The notes: generated by a model from the letters alone, not told the origin. Numbered from the stretch's first letter, positions 1 through 8,464 are shown. The stretch: 64,000 bases of DNA from Thermus tengchongensis (GCF_021462405.1 NZ_JAKEDU010000003.1:62001-126000); one strand, 5' to 3'. Translations and numbers: made by a program.

Positions 1-74
1 TAGGGCAGGAGGAGGAGGCCGAAGAAGGTCAGGGCCAGGGCCACCATCACCATGAGATACCCTTGCCGCTTCAT
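1..74 (-). CDS. Partial membrane-anchored protein downstream of pilin genes
   Basis: Only the first 24 codons lie in the window; the gene runs off the left edge. The start ATG (72-74) is three bases past the stop codon of the pilin gene transcribed before it, so it is probably the next gene of that operon. The visible protein has two basic residues (Lys2, Arg3) and then a hydrophobic stretch that looks like an uncleaved membrane anchor or signal sequence. It lacks the Gly-Phe-Thr-Leu pilin cleavage motif. A pilus-assembly accessory protein is the natural guess from context, but nothing in the short fragment proves it. Confidence 0.55.
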   Translation of the reverse strand, partial: MKRQGYLMVMVALALTFFGLLLLP

Positions 75-77
75 CCC

Positions 78-527
78 CTAAAACTCCCCCTGGCAGTAGT
101 CGCTTATGCCCGAGGTATACGGCCGGAAGACCACGATCTGGGCTTTGGGGTCGGTGGGGTCCCCTGCCTCGGCGAGGCCCCCCAAGGGGTTGTACCCGTC
201 CATGCAGTACTCCCGCCCCGGGCGGTAGCGGAGAACGATCTGGTAGTTGTAGTTGTCGTAGGGGTTCCGCTTGAGGAAAGGCTCCTCCCAGGTGTCCTTT
301 TTATAGGGAGAGTCCAGGGCCTCCCAGACCTCGTCCAGGATGGGAGGGCGGCCCAGCTTCACCGTGAGGATGCGCACCGTGGAGTTCAGGGCCAAGAGGG
401 TCTGCCGCGCCGCCGCCTGTTCGGCCTGCAAGGAGAGGTCCACGAAGCGCGGCACGGCCACTGCCACCAACAATCCCAGGATCAGGATCACCAGGGCCAG
501 TTCAATAAGGGTGAACCCTTTCCGCAT
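78..527 (-). CDS. Type IV pilin-like (prepilin) protein
   Basis: A 149-residue prepilin. The N terminus has a short basic leader (MRKG) followed by the classic prepilin peptidase site and hydrophobic helix (FTLIEL, residues 5-10, then a run to about residue 25) with a glutamate at mature position 5. Such proteins are cleaved and N-methylated by the prepilin peptidase PilD and assembled into type IV pili or related pseudopili. A Cys pair lies near the C terminus, as in many pilins. It is the third of three consecutive pilin genes and is preceded by a strong Shine-Dalgarno sequence (GGAGGGAGG). It is likely a minor pilin; which pilus it belongs to cannot be read from sequence. Confidence 0.88.
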   Translation of the reverse strand: MRKGFTLIELALVILILGLLVAVAVPRFVDLSLQAEQAAARQTLLALNSTVRILTVKLGRPPILDEVWEALDSPYKKDTWEEPFLKRNPYDNYNYQIVLRYRPGREYCMDGYNPLGGLAEAGDPTDPKAQIVVFRPYTSGISDYCQGEF

Positions 528-537
528 CCTCCCTCCT

Positions 538-969
538 TCAGTTTAGGGTGTCCGGGTGGGCCCGCAGGCAGCGGATGGGCACGGTGACGGTGGTCTGGCT
601 CACGGCGATGAGGAAGAGGGTGCAGGCCTCGTCGGCGTAGAGGTAGGCCAGGCGCTCCCCGGCGTTGCACAGGGCGTTGCCGTTTCCGTCCCAGTAGGCC
701 ACGGTGGTGCCGGAAGGGCAGCTGGAGGAGAGCCGGAGGGGGGTGGGGTTGCCCATGAGGGCCTTGAGGGCGTTCCAGGTGGGCGGGCTGCGGTGCTGGG
801 CCACGTGGATGGCGTAGGCCGAGCGCAGGTGGCGCAGGACCTCCTGCCGCTGGGCCTTTTGGGCCTGGGCCTGCAGGTCCAGGTACCGGGGCACGGCCAC
901 CGCGGCCAGGACGGCTAGGAGGAGAAGGGTCACCGCGAGCTCCGCCAAGGTGAAACCTCTTGCCTTCAA
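538..969 (-). CDS. Type IV pilin-like (prepilin) protein
   Basis: A 143-residue prepilin-like protein. I prefer the TTG start at 967-969. It gives a short basic leader (MKARG) directly before the FTLAEL cleavage/helix motif and has an AGGAGG Shine-Dalgarno sequence in front. An upstream ATG at 988-990 would add seven residues and cover that site. The N-terminal helix is followed by a variable globular domain with two Cys pairs. It sits between a PilA5-like pilin gene and another pilin gene in one transcription unit and is probably a minor pilin of the same system. The mature E5 glutamate is present, so it should be processed normally. Confidence 0.85.
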   Translation of the reverse strand: MKARGFTLAELAVTLLLLAVLAAVAVPRYLDLQAQAQKAQRQEVLRHLRSAYAIHVAQHRSPPTWNALKALMGNPTPLRLSSSCPSGTTVAYWDGNGNALCNAGERLAYLYADEACTLFLIAVSQTTVTVPIRCLRAHPDTLN

Positions 970-992
970 AGCCCCTCCTCTTTGAGACATAT

Positions 993-1016
993 GGGGGTGG
1001 GATCCATCCCACCCCC
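993..1016 (-). terminator. Hairpin between first and second pilin genes
   Basis: An 11-bp perfect stem (GGGGGTGGGAT with ATCCCACCCCC) around a 2-base centre lies between the stop of the first pilin gene and the start of the second. There is no U-run, so it is more likely a partial terminator or 3'-end stabiliser than a full stop. Confidence 0.6.
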
Positions 1017-1035
1017 TATCCCCGAAGGCTCCTTC

Positions 1036-1401
1036 TCAGAAGGCCTTGGTAATACAACGAACAGTATTTCCCACAGCAGTAGCAGGGGTAGTGCAGGTCT
1101 CGTCAGTATAGACGTTGGCGATGTCGGTGGCCGTTCCCCCTATGACAACCTGGATCTTGCCCTCAGAGAAGCTAGCGCCGCCTTCCAGTTTGCCGAGGAT
1201 CTCTTGCACCGTGGGGTAGCCCTTTTTCTGCGCGATGGCGATGGCATAGGCGGAACGGATGGAGCCGTAAGACGCTTCCTTGGCTGCCTGCGTGGCCTGG
1301 CTGGAAAGATCCGTGAACCGCGGCACCGCGATGGCCACCAGGATCCCGATGATCACGATCACGATCGCCAGCTCGATCAGCGTGAAGCCTTTTGCCTTCA
1401 T
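1036..1401 (-). CDS. Type IV major pilin-like protein (PilA5-like)
   Basis: A 121-residue prepilin beginning MKAKG/FTLIELA, a textbook prepilin peptidase site and N-terminal helix. A Cys pair near the C terminus probably forms the pilin disulphide loop. The ATG at 1399-1401 has a strong AAAGGAGGG ribosome site; a longer reading frame upstream starting at 1485 lacks that site and would bury the leader. The leader and helix resemble, from memory, PilA5 of Thermus thermophilus (narrow pili). A strong hairpin follows the stop codon before the next pilin gene, which fits a highly expressed first gene. Base composition is visibly less GC-rich than in its neighbours. Confidence 0.88.
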   Translation of the reverse strand: MKAKGFTLIELAIVIVIIGILVAIAVPRFTDLSSQATQAAKEASYGSIRSAYAIAIAQKKGYPTVQEILGKLEGGASFSEGKIQVVIGGTATDIANVYTDETCTTPATAVGNTVRCITKAF

Positions 1402-1438
1402 CTCTGCCCTCCTTTCACAGGTCCCAGCATGGGGGAAG

Positions 1439-1458
1439 GGTGTGAAAACGGTGTGAAA
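1439..1458. promoter_or_regulatory. Tandem GGTGTGAAA direct repeat upstream of pilin gene
   Basis: GGTGTGAAA occurs at 1439-1447 and again at 1450-1458, a period of 11 bp or about one helical turn. It lies 38-57 bp upstream of the first pilin start codon, in the divergent gap to the VanW gene. A same-face pair of half sites suggests a regulator site; the regulator is unknown. Confidence 0.35.
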
Positions 1459-1553
1459 GCTGGGGCCTAGGCTGAAGGGTACCATGGGGAAGTAGGGAAG
1501 GCAAGGCCAGGGGGATCACGGGGTTTCCCCTGCCTCCGTGCTACCCTTGGGGC

Positions 1554-2696
1554 ATGCGCTGGCAGCTCTTGGGGGCCCTGGCCCTCCTGCTGGGAGCCCC
1601 GGGGGGCTTGGGGCAGGAGGGGGGGAGCCTCCCCGTGGAGGCCCTTCTGGTGCTCCAGGAGGACGTCATCGAGGAGAGCCGGCTGGTCACCTACACCGGG
1701 GTCCAGCGCTACCCCGTGGCCTCGGAGGCGGAGCTTTTGGCCCTCATCCGGCGGCTCGCCCGTGACCCTAGGCCTCCCCGCTTCATCCTCCAGGAGGGAC
1801 GGTGGCGGGGGGTGGAGAAGAAGGGCCTCGCCTTCAGCGAGGCCGAGGCCCTGGCCGCCTACCGGGAGGCCCTGGGGGCGGGGCGGCGGAGCTTCCACCT
1901 CCCCGTGCGCTACACCCCCCCTCGCCCCAGCCTCAGGGAGCTCTACGCCCTGGGGATCAAGGAACACCTGGCCACGGGGGAGACGGACTTCCGGGGCTCC
2001 AGCCGGGAGCGCACCCACAACCTCCTCCTGGCCTCCAGCAAGTTGGACGGCCTCCTCATCCCCCCGGGCAGGTTCTCCTTCAACCAGGCCCTGGGGCCCG
2101 TGACCCAGGAGGAAGGGTACAAGGAAGCCTTCGTCATCGTGGGCGACCGCACGGAGCAGGGGGTGGGGGGCGGGGTGTGCCAGGTTTCCACCACCCTCTT
2201 CCGGGCCTTCTTCTTCGCAGGGCTTCCCATCCTGGAGCGCCACGCCCACAGCTACCAGGTGGCCTACTACAAGCCCACCGGCCTGGACGCCGCCGTGATC
2301 CAGCCCTACAAGGATCTACGGGTGCTCAACGACACCCCCGGGTATATCCTGGTGCAACGCTCCGTCCAGGGCACCACCCTGCGCTTTCACCTCTTCGGCA
2401 CCAAGGACCGGGAGGTGCGCTGGGAAGGCCCCTTTGTTTCGGAGCGCAAGCCGCCCTTACCTCCGAAGGAGGTGGTGGAACCCTCCCTGCCCCCTGGGAC
2501 GCGCAAGCAGGTGGACTTTGCCGCCGAGGGGGCAAAGGTGGAGGTGCGGCGTACCGTGCGCTACGGGGACGGACGGGTGAGGGAGGACAAGCTGGTGAGC
2601 GTGTACCGCCCCTGGGGGGCGGTCTACCTGGTGGGGCCTACCCCACCTCCAAAAGCACCGCCCGCTCCACAGGGAGGAGGCGGTGGGGCTCCGTGA
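1554..2696 (+). CDS. VanW family protein (secreted)
   Basis: A 380-residue protein with an N-terminal signal peptide (about residues 1-20, ending before QEGG). The C-terminal half carries the VanW domain, recognisable by the block with FNQALGPV, GGGVCQVSTTLFRA and the HxHSYQV region (about residues 165-240). VanW proteins are found with glycopeptide-resistance and cell-wall genes, but their biochemical role is not settled. The ATG at 1554 lies six bases after TACCCT (1542-1547), fitting a leaderless start. The last 59 bp overlap the end of the convergent cupin-like gene. The final residues are Pro/Ala/Gly-rich. Family assignment is firm; function is not. Confidence 0.88.
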   Translation: MRWQLLGALALLLGAPGGLGQEGGSLPVEALLVLQEDVIEESRLVTYTGVQRYPVASEAELLALIRRLARDPRPPRFILQEGRWRGVEKKGLAFSEAEALAAYREALGAGRRSFHLPVRYTPPRPSLRELYALGIKEHLATGETDFRGSSRERTHNLLLASSKLDGLLIPPGRFSFNQALGPVTQEEGYKEAFVIVGDRTEQGVGGGVCQVSTTLFRAFFFAGLPILERHAHSYQVAYYKPTGLDAAVIQPYKDLRVLNDTPGYILVQRSVQGTTLRFHLFGTKDREVRWEGPFVSERKPPLPPKEVVEPSLPPGTRKQVDFAAEGAKVEVRRTVRYGDGRVREDKLVSVYRPWGAVYLVGPTPPPKAPPAPQGGGGGAP

Positions 2697-2898
2697 GCCG
2701 GGCGGCCTCCCCTTTTTTGAGGTGGAGGTAGCGCCCTTCGGGGAGGTCGATGACCAGCTCCCCTTCCAGAAGGAGGTAAAACCCACTCCCTTCCCGTTCC
2801 ACGGGTTCCAAGAGGGTGTAGGCCCGTGCGGGCACCCCGGGCACCTCCACCGGCCCCTGCCGGGCTAGCCGCAGAAGGTGGAGTTTGAAGCTTTCCAT
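2638..2898 (-). CDS. Small cupin-like protein, translationally coupled to topA
   Basis: An 86-residue protein whose central part (YLLLEGELVIDLPEGR..HLKKGEAARL) has the short beta-strand and glycine pattern of a single cupin barrel. The usual metal-binding His/Glu set is not evident, so it may be a non-metal cupin-like fold. Its ATG overlaps the topA stop codon as TGATG, so translation is probably coupled to topA. Its 3' end overlaps the 3' end of the convergent VanW gene by 59 bp. The overlap on both sides leaves no free non-coding DNA, and both reading frames look protein-like. No link between this protein and topoisomerase activity is known to me. Confidence 0.7.
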   Translation of the reverse strand: MESFKLHLLRLARQGPVEVPGVPARAYTLLEPVEREGSGFYLLLEGELVIDLPEGRYLHLKKGEAARLTEPHRLLPVERAVLLEVG

Positions 2899-5471
2899 CA
2901 GGGGGCTACCGTCTCCTTTCTGGCCCGTCCCTTGCGCATGCGCAGTTTGAAGAGGGCCCGCTGGGCCAGCTTGGCGTTTTCCGGGGAAAGAGGCTCGCCA
3001 AGGGCCAGGGCTTCCACCGCCCCGCGCTCCTCCGGGGCCAGCTCTTGAAGGAAGGGTTTCAGCTCCTCCCAGTCCGAGGGCGGCTTGGGTGGGGAGGCTC
3101 CTTGGCCCTTTCCTTTGGCCTTTGCCCCGGTACGGCTCGATGCTCCCGAAGCGGCCTTGCGGCGGGCGGTTTTCCCGCCCTTGGAAGCCGAGGTTGCCTG
3201 GGCTTTGGGGAGCGGGACCAGCTTGGGATCGTGCGCCGGGCAGGCGGGGTTCATGCAGGCCCCTTGCCCTTTGCCCACCAACGGCCAGCCACAAGAAGGG
3301 CAGGTCTGGTCCAGAAGGGGGTAGAAGGAAAGGAAGTCGCAGGCGTTGCTTTCGCACTTGTAGTAGGGCTTCCCCCGCTTGCTCCGCTTTTCCAGGACCC
3401 GGCTTCCGCATTTGGGGCAGGTGTGGCCCGTGGGGGTGCCGTCGTCCCGGGTGTAGTCGCACTCGGGGTAGCCGGAGCAGGCGATGAAACTGCCGTAGCG
3501 GCCTTCCTTCCGCACCAGGGGCCTGCCGCACTTGGGGCAGGCTTCCCCGATGGGCTCGGCCTCCTTTTTTCTTTCCAGGGGCTCGGTGTAGGTGCACTCC
3601 GGGTAGCCGGTGCACCCTAAGAACTGCCCGAAGCGGCTCACCTTGAGCTCCAGGGGCCTGCCGCACTGGGGGCAGGTCTTCTTGGGCACCTGGCTCAGCT
3701 CCTTCAAAAATGGCTCGTAGAACTCCCACACCACCTTAGGCCAGGGGACCTTGCCCTCCTCCACCTGGTCCAGCCCCTCCTCCATCTGGGCGGTGAACTC
3801 GTAGGCCACCACCCGGGGGAAGCGCTCCTTGAGGTAGTGGACGATCTGCCGCCCCAGGGGGGTGGGGAGGAGGGTGCGCCCCTTTCGCTCCACGTAGCCC
3901 CGCTTCTCCAGGGTCTCGAGGGTAGGGGCGTAGGTGGAGGGACGGCCGATGCCGAGCTCCTCCATGGTCTTCACCAAGGTGGCATCGGTGTAGCGGGGCG
4001 GGGGCTCGGTGAAGTGCTGCTCGGGCCTCGCCTGGAGAAGCCTGGCCTCCGCCCCCTGGGGCACGGCAGGCACCGGGGGGGCTTCCTCCTCGTCCTCCCC
4101 TTCCCGGCCCCAGGCCTTCAGGTAGCCCTCAAACCGGAGCACCGAGCCCGCGGCCCGGAAGGTGAAGCGGGGCTGTCCTTGACCCTCCAGCAGGATCACC
4201 GTCTGCTCGTAGAGGGCGTCTTTCATCTGGCTGGCCAGGAAGCGGCGCCAGATGAGGTCGTAGAGGCGGTACTCCTCCTCGGAGAGGTAGGGGCGCACCC
4301 CTTCAGGGGTGCGCCTGGGGTCCGTGGGGCGGATGGCCTCGTGGGCGTCTTGGACTCCTTCCTTGCGGTTGCGGTAGACCCGGGGGGCCTCGGGCAGGTA
4401 GGCGGGGCCGTACATTTCCCCGATCACCTCCCGCGCCAGGGCCACGGCCTCGGGGGAGACGCGCACGGAGTCGGTGCGCATGTAGGTGATGAGGCCCACG
4501 GTGCCCTCGGGCAGGTCCACCCCCTCGTAGAGGCGTTGGGCGATGCGCATGGTGCGGCCCGCGGTGTAGCCCAGGCGGCTGGAGGCGGCCTGCTGCAGGG
4601 TGGAGGTGGTGAAGGGGGGCGGGGGGGATTTGCGCCTTTCCCTGACCTCCACCTGGGCCACGCGGTAGGGGAGGGTTTGCGCTCGTTCCGCCAGGGCGAG
4701 GGCCTGAGCTTCGGTTGCCAGGTGCAGTTTTCCTTCCTTCTCCCCCTGCCCGGTCCAGAGGCGCTGGCCCTCCACCTCGTGGAGGAGGGCGGGGAAGGTT
4801 TTGCCCTGGACTTCAAAGAGGCCCTCGAGGGTCCAGTACTCTTCCCGCCGGAAGGCCTCGATGGCCTCCTCCCGCTCCACCACCAGCCGGAGGGCCACGC
4901 TCTGCACCCTGCCGGCGGAGAGGGCCCGCTTGCGGAACTCCAGGGAGAGGAGAGGGGAGAGGTTGTAGCCCACCAGGCGGTCCAGGACGCGCCGGGCCTG
5001 CTGGGCGTCCACCAGGTTCTGGTCGATGGGCCTAGGGCGCTCCACCGCCTGGCGCACCACCTTGGGGGTGATCTCGTGAAACTCCACCCTTAGGGGCTCC
5101 TTGGGGTCGCGCTCCAGGAGCCTGGCCACGTGCCAGCCGATGGCCTCTCCTTCCCGGTCGGGGTCGGTGGCGATGAGGAGGCGTTTGCCCTGGGCGGCCC
5201 GCCTTAGCTCCTCCACCACCGCCTTTTTATCCTTCTTCACCTCGTAGGTGGGGGCGAAGTCCCGGGCCACGTCCACCCCCAGCTCCCTCTCGGGGAGGTC
5301 GGCCACGTGGCCCAGGCTGGCCTTGACCTCGTAGCCAGGGCCCAGCATCTTCTGGATGCTCTTGGCCTTGGCAGGGGACTCCACCACCACCAAGGTGGTG
5401 GCGTTCCCCGCCTTCAGGCTGGCCCCGGGGGATTTCCGGGACGTGGCTTTGGCGTTCCCCTTAGTCGGCAT
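2898..5471 (-). CDS. topA: DNA topoisomerase I (type IA)
   Basis: An 857-residue type IA topoisomerase, which relaxes negatively supercoiled DNA by transient single-strand cleavage. A basic N-terminal extension of about 26 residues precedes the Toprim domain (VVVESPAKAKS near residue 30; DPDREGEA near 104). The catalytic tyrosine is Tyr330 in ITYMRTDS. The C-terminal region holds four CxxC-type zinc-ribbon modules (first Cys-pair CPQC, then CPKC, CPKC, CPSC) and a Lys/Ala-rich tail, typical of bacterial TopA with extra DNA-binding zinc modules. It has its own promoter in the end of the upstream CoA-transferase gene, and its stop codon overlaps the next gene's start. Confidence 0.97.
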   Translation of the reverse strand: MPTKGNAKATSRKSPGASLKAGNATTLVVVESPAKAKSIQKMLGPGYEVKASLGHVADLPERELGVDVARDFAPTYEVKKDKKAVVEELRRAAQGKRLLIATDPDREGEAIGWHVARLLERDPKEPLRVEFHEITPKVVRQAVERPRPIDQNLVDAQQARRVLDRLVGYNLSPLLSLEFRKRALSAGRVQSVALRLVVEREEAIEAFRREEYWTLEGLFEVQGKTFPALLHEVEGQRLWTGQGEKEGKLHLATEAQALALAERAQTLPYRVAQVEVRERRKSPPPPFTTSTLQQAASSRLGYTAGRTMRIAQRLYEGVDLPEGTVGLITYMRTDSVRVSPEAVALAREVIGEMYGPAYLPEAPRVYRNRKEGVQDAHEAIRPTDPRRTPEGVRPYLSEEEYRLYDLIWRRFLASQMKDALYEQTVILLEGQGQPRFTFRAAGSVLRFEGYLKAWGREGEDEEEAPPVPAVPQGAEARLLQARPEQHFTEPPPRYTDATLVKTMEELGIGRPSTYAPTLETLEKRGYVERKGRTLLPTPLGRQIVHYLKERFPRVVAYEFTAQMEEGLDQVEEGKVPWPKVVWEFYEPFLKELSQVPKKTCPQCGRPLELKVSRFGQFLGCTGYPECTYTEPLERKKEAEPIGEACPKCGRPLVRKEGRYGSFIACSGYPECDYTRDDGTPTGHTCPKCGSRVLEKRSKRGKPYYKCESNACDFLSFYPLLDQTCPSCGWPLVGKGQGACMNPACPAHDPKLVPLPKAQATSASKGGKTARRKAASGASSRTGAKAKGKGQGASPPKPPSDWEELKPFLQELAPEERGAVEALALGEPLSPENAKLAQRALFKLRMRKGRARKETVAP

Positions 5472-5478
5472 CGCCCCC

Positions 5479-5508
5479 TATTTAGGGGCGCCAAGGCCCC
5501 CTTGTCAA
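5479..5508 (-). promoter_or_regulatory. topA promoter, leaderless
   Basis: On the minus strand, TTGACA (5503-5508) is followed after 18 bp by TAAATA (5479-5484), and the topA ATG begins 7 bp further on. There is no Shine-Dalgarno sequence, so the transcript would begin at or very near the start codon. The TGA stop of the upstream CoA-transferase gene lies inside the TTGACA box. Confidence 0.7.
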
Positions 5509-6821
5509 GTGCGCGGCTTGAGGTCCGCCCCTGGGTAGCTCCTCGGCAAAAGCCTCCGCTCCCAGGCGGCCTTTAGGAGCTCCTCCCGGAAGTCGGGGTG
5601 GGCCACCTCGATCAGGGCCAGGGCCCTTTCCCTTAGGGAGCGGCCGAAAAGCTCCGCCACCCCCCACTCCGTGACCACATAGTGCACGTCGGCCCGGGTG
5701 GTGACCACCCCTGCTCCTGGGCGGAGGTAGGGGACGATGCGGCTATGCCCCTTGGCGGTGGAGGGAAGGGCGATGATGGGCTTGCCCCCCTCGCTCCGGG
5801 CCGCCCCCCGGATGAAGTCCAGCTGGCCGCCGAAGCCCGAGTAGATGCGGGTGCCGATGGAGTCCGCCACCACCTGGCCGGTGAGGTCCACCTCGATGGC
5901 GGAGTTGATGGCCACCATCTTGCGATTCTGGGCCACCACGAAGGGGTCGTTCACGTAGTCCGCGGGGTGGAGCTCGAAAAGGGGGTTGTCGTGGACGAAG
6001 CGGTAGAGCCTTTCCGAGCCCAGGACGAAGGTGCCGATCACCTTGCCGGGGTGGAGGGTCTTCCTGGCCCCGGTGATGAGGCCCTTTTCAAAGGCTTCCA
6101 GCACCCCGTCGGAGATCATCTCCGTGTGCACCCCCAGGTCCCGGCGGCCCTCGAGGCTGGCCAAGACGGCGTCCGGGATGGCCCCGATGCCCATCTGCAG
6201 GGTGGCCCCGTCCTCGATGAGGCTCGCCACGTGCTCCCCGATGCGCCTCTCCACCTCCCCGAAGCCCTCCCGCTTGAGCTCGGGCAAGGGCCAGTCCATC
6301 TCCACGATGGCGGTGAGGCGGGAAACGTGGACGAAGGTATCCCCCAGGGTGCGGGGCATCCTGGGGTTCACCATGGCGATCACGATGGGGGCGGCCTCGA
6401 GGGCCGCCTTGGTGGCGATGACCTCCACCCCCAAGGAGCAGAAGCCGTGCTCGTCCGGAGGGGAGACCTGGACGATGGCCGCGTCCAGGGGCAGGATGCG
6501 CCTTTTGAAGAGCCAGGGCACCTGGTGGAGCATGATGGGCACGTAGTCGGCCCGGCCCTGGTTCACCGCCTCCCGGTCCGTGGGGCCCACGAAGAGGGAG
6601 CGGCGGCGGAAGTGCCCCTCCATCTCCTCTCCAGCAAAGGGGTCTTCGCCCATTTGCAGGAGGTGGACGAGCTCCACGCCCTCCAGCTCGTCCTTGCGGG
6701 CAGCCAGGGCCTTGAGGAGGGGCGTGGGGGTGGCGGCGTTGCCGGAGACGAAGACCCGCATCCCCGATTGGATGAGGCGCACGGCGTCCTCGGGGGAGGT
6801 CAGCTTCTTGCGGTAGCTCAT
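5505..6821 (-). CDS. Acetyl-CoA hydrolase/transferase family protein
   Basis: A 438-residue protein of the acetyl-CoA hydrolase / 4-hydroxybutyrate CoA-transferase family. These enzymes move CoA between short-chain acyl groups through a glutamyl-CoA intermediate. Support comes from the conserved N-terminal VSGNAATP segment, the DEHGFCSLGVEV region, the QMGIGAIPDAVL motif of the second domain, and the C-terminal GFGGQLDFIRGAARSEGGKPI region that forms the CoA-binding part. The likely catalytic glutamate lies in the C-terminal domain (INSAIEVDLTGQV). The ATG overlaps the stop of the alanine dehydrogenase-like gene as ATGA, so the two are coupled. Substrate cannot be assigned from sequence. Confidence 0.9.
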   Translation of the reverse strand: MSYRKKLTSPEDAVRLIQSGMRVFVSGNAATPTPLLKALAARKDELEGVELVHLLQMGEDPFAGEEMEGHFRRRSLFVGPTDREAVNQGRADYVPIMLHQVPWLFKRRILPLDAAIVQVSPPDEHGFCSLGVEVIATKAALEAAPIVIAMVNPRMPRTLGDTFVHVSRLTAIVEMDWPLPELKREGFGEVERRIGEHVASLIEDGATLQMGIGAIPDAVLASLEGRRDLGVHTEMISDGVLEAFEKGLITGARKTLHPGKVIGTFVLGSERLYRFVHDNPLFELHPADYVNDPFVVAQNRKMVAINSAIEVDLTGQVVADSIGTRIYSGFGGQLDFIRGAARSEGGKPIIALPSTAKGHSRIVPYLRPGAGVVTTRADVHYVVTEWGVAELFGRSLRERALALIEVAHPDFREELLKAAWERRLLPRSYPGADLKPRT

Positions 6822-7879
6822 TCTAGGTGGCCTCCTTTCTGGCCCAGGAGGAGGTAGGCTCCTTGGCGGAGTTCGGGCACCTTTAGGGGGTCGTCTTCCA
6901 CCTGCAGGAGGAAGGGGAGGAGGGTGGCGGTGAGGGCGTGGCTGGCGGTGCGGGGCACCAGGGCGGGGACGTTGGGGAGGCAGAAGTGGGTGATGCCCAT
7001 CTCCTGGTAGACCCCAGGGCGGCTGGTTTCCGCAATGCCCCCCTGGTCGATGGCGAAGTCCAGGAGGACCGCCCCTGGGCGCATGCGGGCCATGAGATCC
7101 CGGGAGAGGAGAAGGGGGGCCCTTTCCCCCGGCACCGCCACCGCCCCCACCAGGACGTCGGCGAAGGCCACGTAGCGCTCCAGACGGCTTTGGGTAATGA
7201 GGGCGGTCACCGCTCCCCTGGCCTCCCTGGCCGCCTCCTCCAGGGGGGCGAGCTCCTTGTCCAGCACGTACACCGAGGCCCCCGTCCCCAAGAAGGCCCG
7301 GGCGGCGGCCCGGCCCAGCACCCCGGCCCCCAGGATGACCACGTCCGCAGGGGGGATGCCGGGGAGGCCGGAGAGGAGCACCCCAGGGCCGAAGGGGGCC
7401 TCCAGAAGCCTTCCCGCAATCTGCGGGGCCAGGCGGCCTGCAATCTCGCTCATGGCCTTGAGGACGGGCCGCTTCCCCTCACCTCCCACCAGCTCGTAGC
7501 CGATGGCCGTCAGGCCCTTTTGGGCCATGGCCTCCACCAGGCTGGACTCGGCCACCGCCAGGTGCATAAAGGCCATGACGGTGGCCTCGGGGCGGAGGAG
7601 GGCGATCTCCTCGAGGGTGGGCCTTCCCACCTTCAGCACCACCTCGCCTCGCCCAAAGGCCTCCTCCCGGCTCACCAGCCGGGCCCCAGCCTCCTCGTAA
7701 AGGGCATCGGGGAAGCCCGCCCGCTCCCCCGCCCCCCGCTCCACGTACACCCGGTGGCCCCTTTGGGCCAGCTCCCGCACCCCTTGGGGAGTGAGGGCCA
7801 CCCTTCCCTCCCGGACCTCTTCCCCGAAGGGGGGAAGGGTTTTCAGGCTCGCGTGCTCCTTGGGCAGGCCAAAGTCCAT
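6818..7879 (-). CDS. Alanine dehydrogenase family protein
   Basis: A 353-residue protein matching the alanine dehydrogenase / transhydrogenase N-terminal family along its whole length. The His of the FMHLA motif (equivalent to the catalytic His of Ald), the AMSEIAGRLAPQ segment, the Rossmann loop GAGVLG, and the IDQGG / NVPALVPRT motifs are all present. Alanine dehydrogenase interconverts L-alanine and pyruvate with NAD. The usual VKEP segment after the substrate lysine reads VGRP here. Its length is close to that of Ald, so it is not a transhydrogenase alpha subunit. A GGAGG ribosome site precedes the ATG. It starts the minus-strand cluster with the CoA transferase, suggesting a link with pyruvate/acyl-CoA metabolism. 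Confidence 0.85.
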   Translation of the reverse strand: MDFGLPKEHASLKTLPPFGEEVREGRVALTPQGVRELAQRGHRVYVERGAGERAGFPDALYEEAGARLVSREEAFGRGEVVLKVGRPTLEEIALLRPEATVMAFMHLAVAESSLVEAMAQKGLTAIGYELVGGEGKRPVLKAMSEIAGRLAPQIAGRLLEAPFGPGVLLSGLPGIPPADVVILGAGVLGRAAARAFLGTGASVYVLDKELAPLEEAAREARGAVTALITQSRLERYVAFADVLVGAVAVPGERAPLLLSRDLMARMRPGAVLLDFAIDQGGIAETSRPGVYQEMGITHFCLPNVPALVPRTASHALTATLLPFLLQVEDDPLKVPELRQGAYLLLGQKGGHLE

Positions 7880-7966
7880 ACCGCCTCCTCGCTTCTGAGC
7901 TTACGCGCTTTCCCCAAGGCGGATGTCCCTTGCCCTTCTCATGGCATCCCCGCCTAGACTTTCCCC

Positions 7967-8449
7967 GTGGAGGCCTTTGCCGACTGGCTCTTCGTGGCCC
8001 TCTGGGGCCTTGCGGTCCTCCTCACCTTTCTGCCCTTTTTCCCCGCCACCCTCCTCATCCTGGCCGCCGCCTTTCTGCACGAGCTCCTCCTGGGCTTCCG
8101 CGACCTGAGCGTGGGGCTATGGCTCCTCCTGGGGGCCCTGGCCCTCCTGGCCATGGCGGTGGACAACCTGGCCGCCCTCCTGGGGGCCCGGCGTTACGGG
8201 GCGGGCCGGGCGGGGCTCTGGGGGGCTTTCCTGGGAGGGCTGCTTGGCCTCTTCCTGGGGGCTGTGGGGGTCTTGGTCCTGCCCTTCGCGTTGGCCTGGC
8301 TTTTTGAGTACCTCTCGGGGCGCAGGCCCGAGGAAGCCCTGAAGGCCGCTTGGGGCACCCTAGTGGGCCTCATGGGGGGCGTGGTGGCCAAGGTGATCGT
8401 CCACGTAGCCATGGGAATCCTGGTGATCCGGGCCATCTTTCAAGGCTAA
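7967..8449 (+). CDS. DUF456 family membrane protein
   Basis: A 160-residue, very hydrophobic protein with four to five predicted membrane helices, matching the DUF456 family (short N-terminal helix pair with FLPFFPATLLIL, then glycine-rich helices with GAFLGGLLGL). The function of the family is unknown. The GTG start at 7967 lies six bases after TAGACT (7955-7960), fitting leaderless transcription. An ATG upstream in another frame is not used. It is transcribed away from the alanine dehydrogenase cluster, and the glutaredoxin-like gene begins right after it, followed by lgt. Confidence 0.85.
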   Translation: MEAFADWLFVALWGLAVLLTFLPFFPATLLILAAAFLHELLLGFRDLSVGLWLLLGALALLAMAVDNLAALLGARRYGAGRAGLWGAFLGGLLGLFLGAVGVLVLPFALAWLFEYLSGRRPEEALKAAWGTLVGLMGGVVAKVIVHVAMGILVIRAIFQG

Positions 8450-8464
8450 GGTATGCTTTTCCCC

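Noticed and set aside
3045-5093. Long plus-strand frames opposite topA
   Set aside because: Gly/Pro/Arg/His-rich shadow frames typical of GC-rich antisense DNA; the topA frame is unambiguous.
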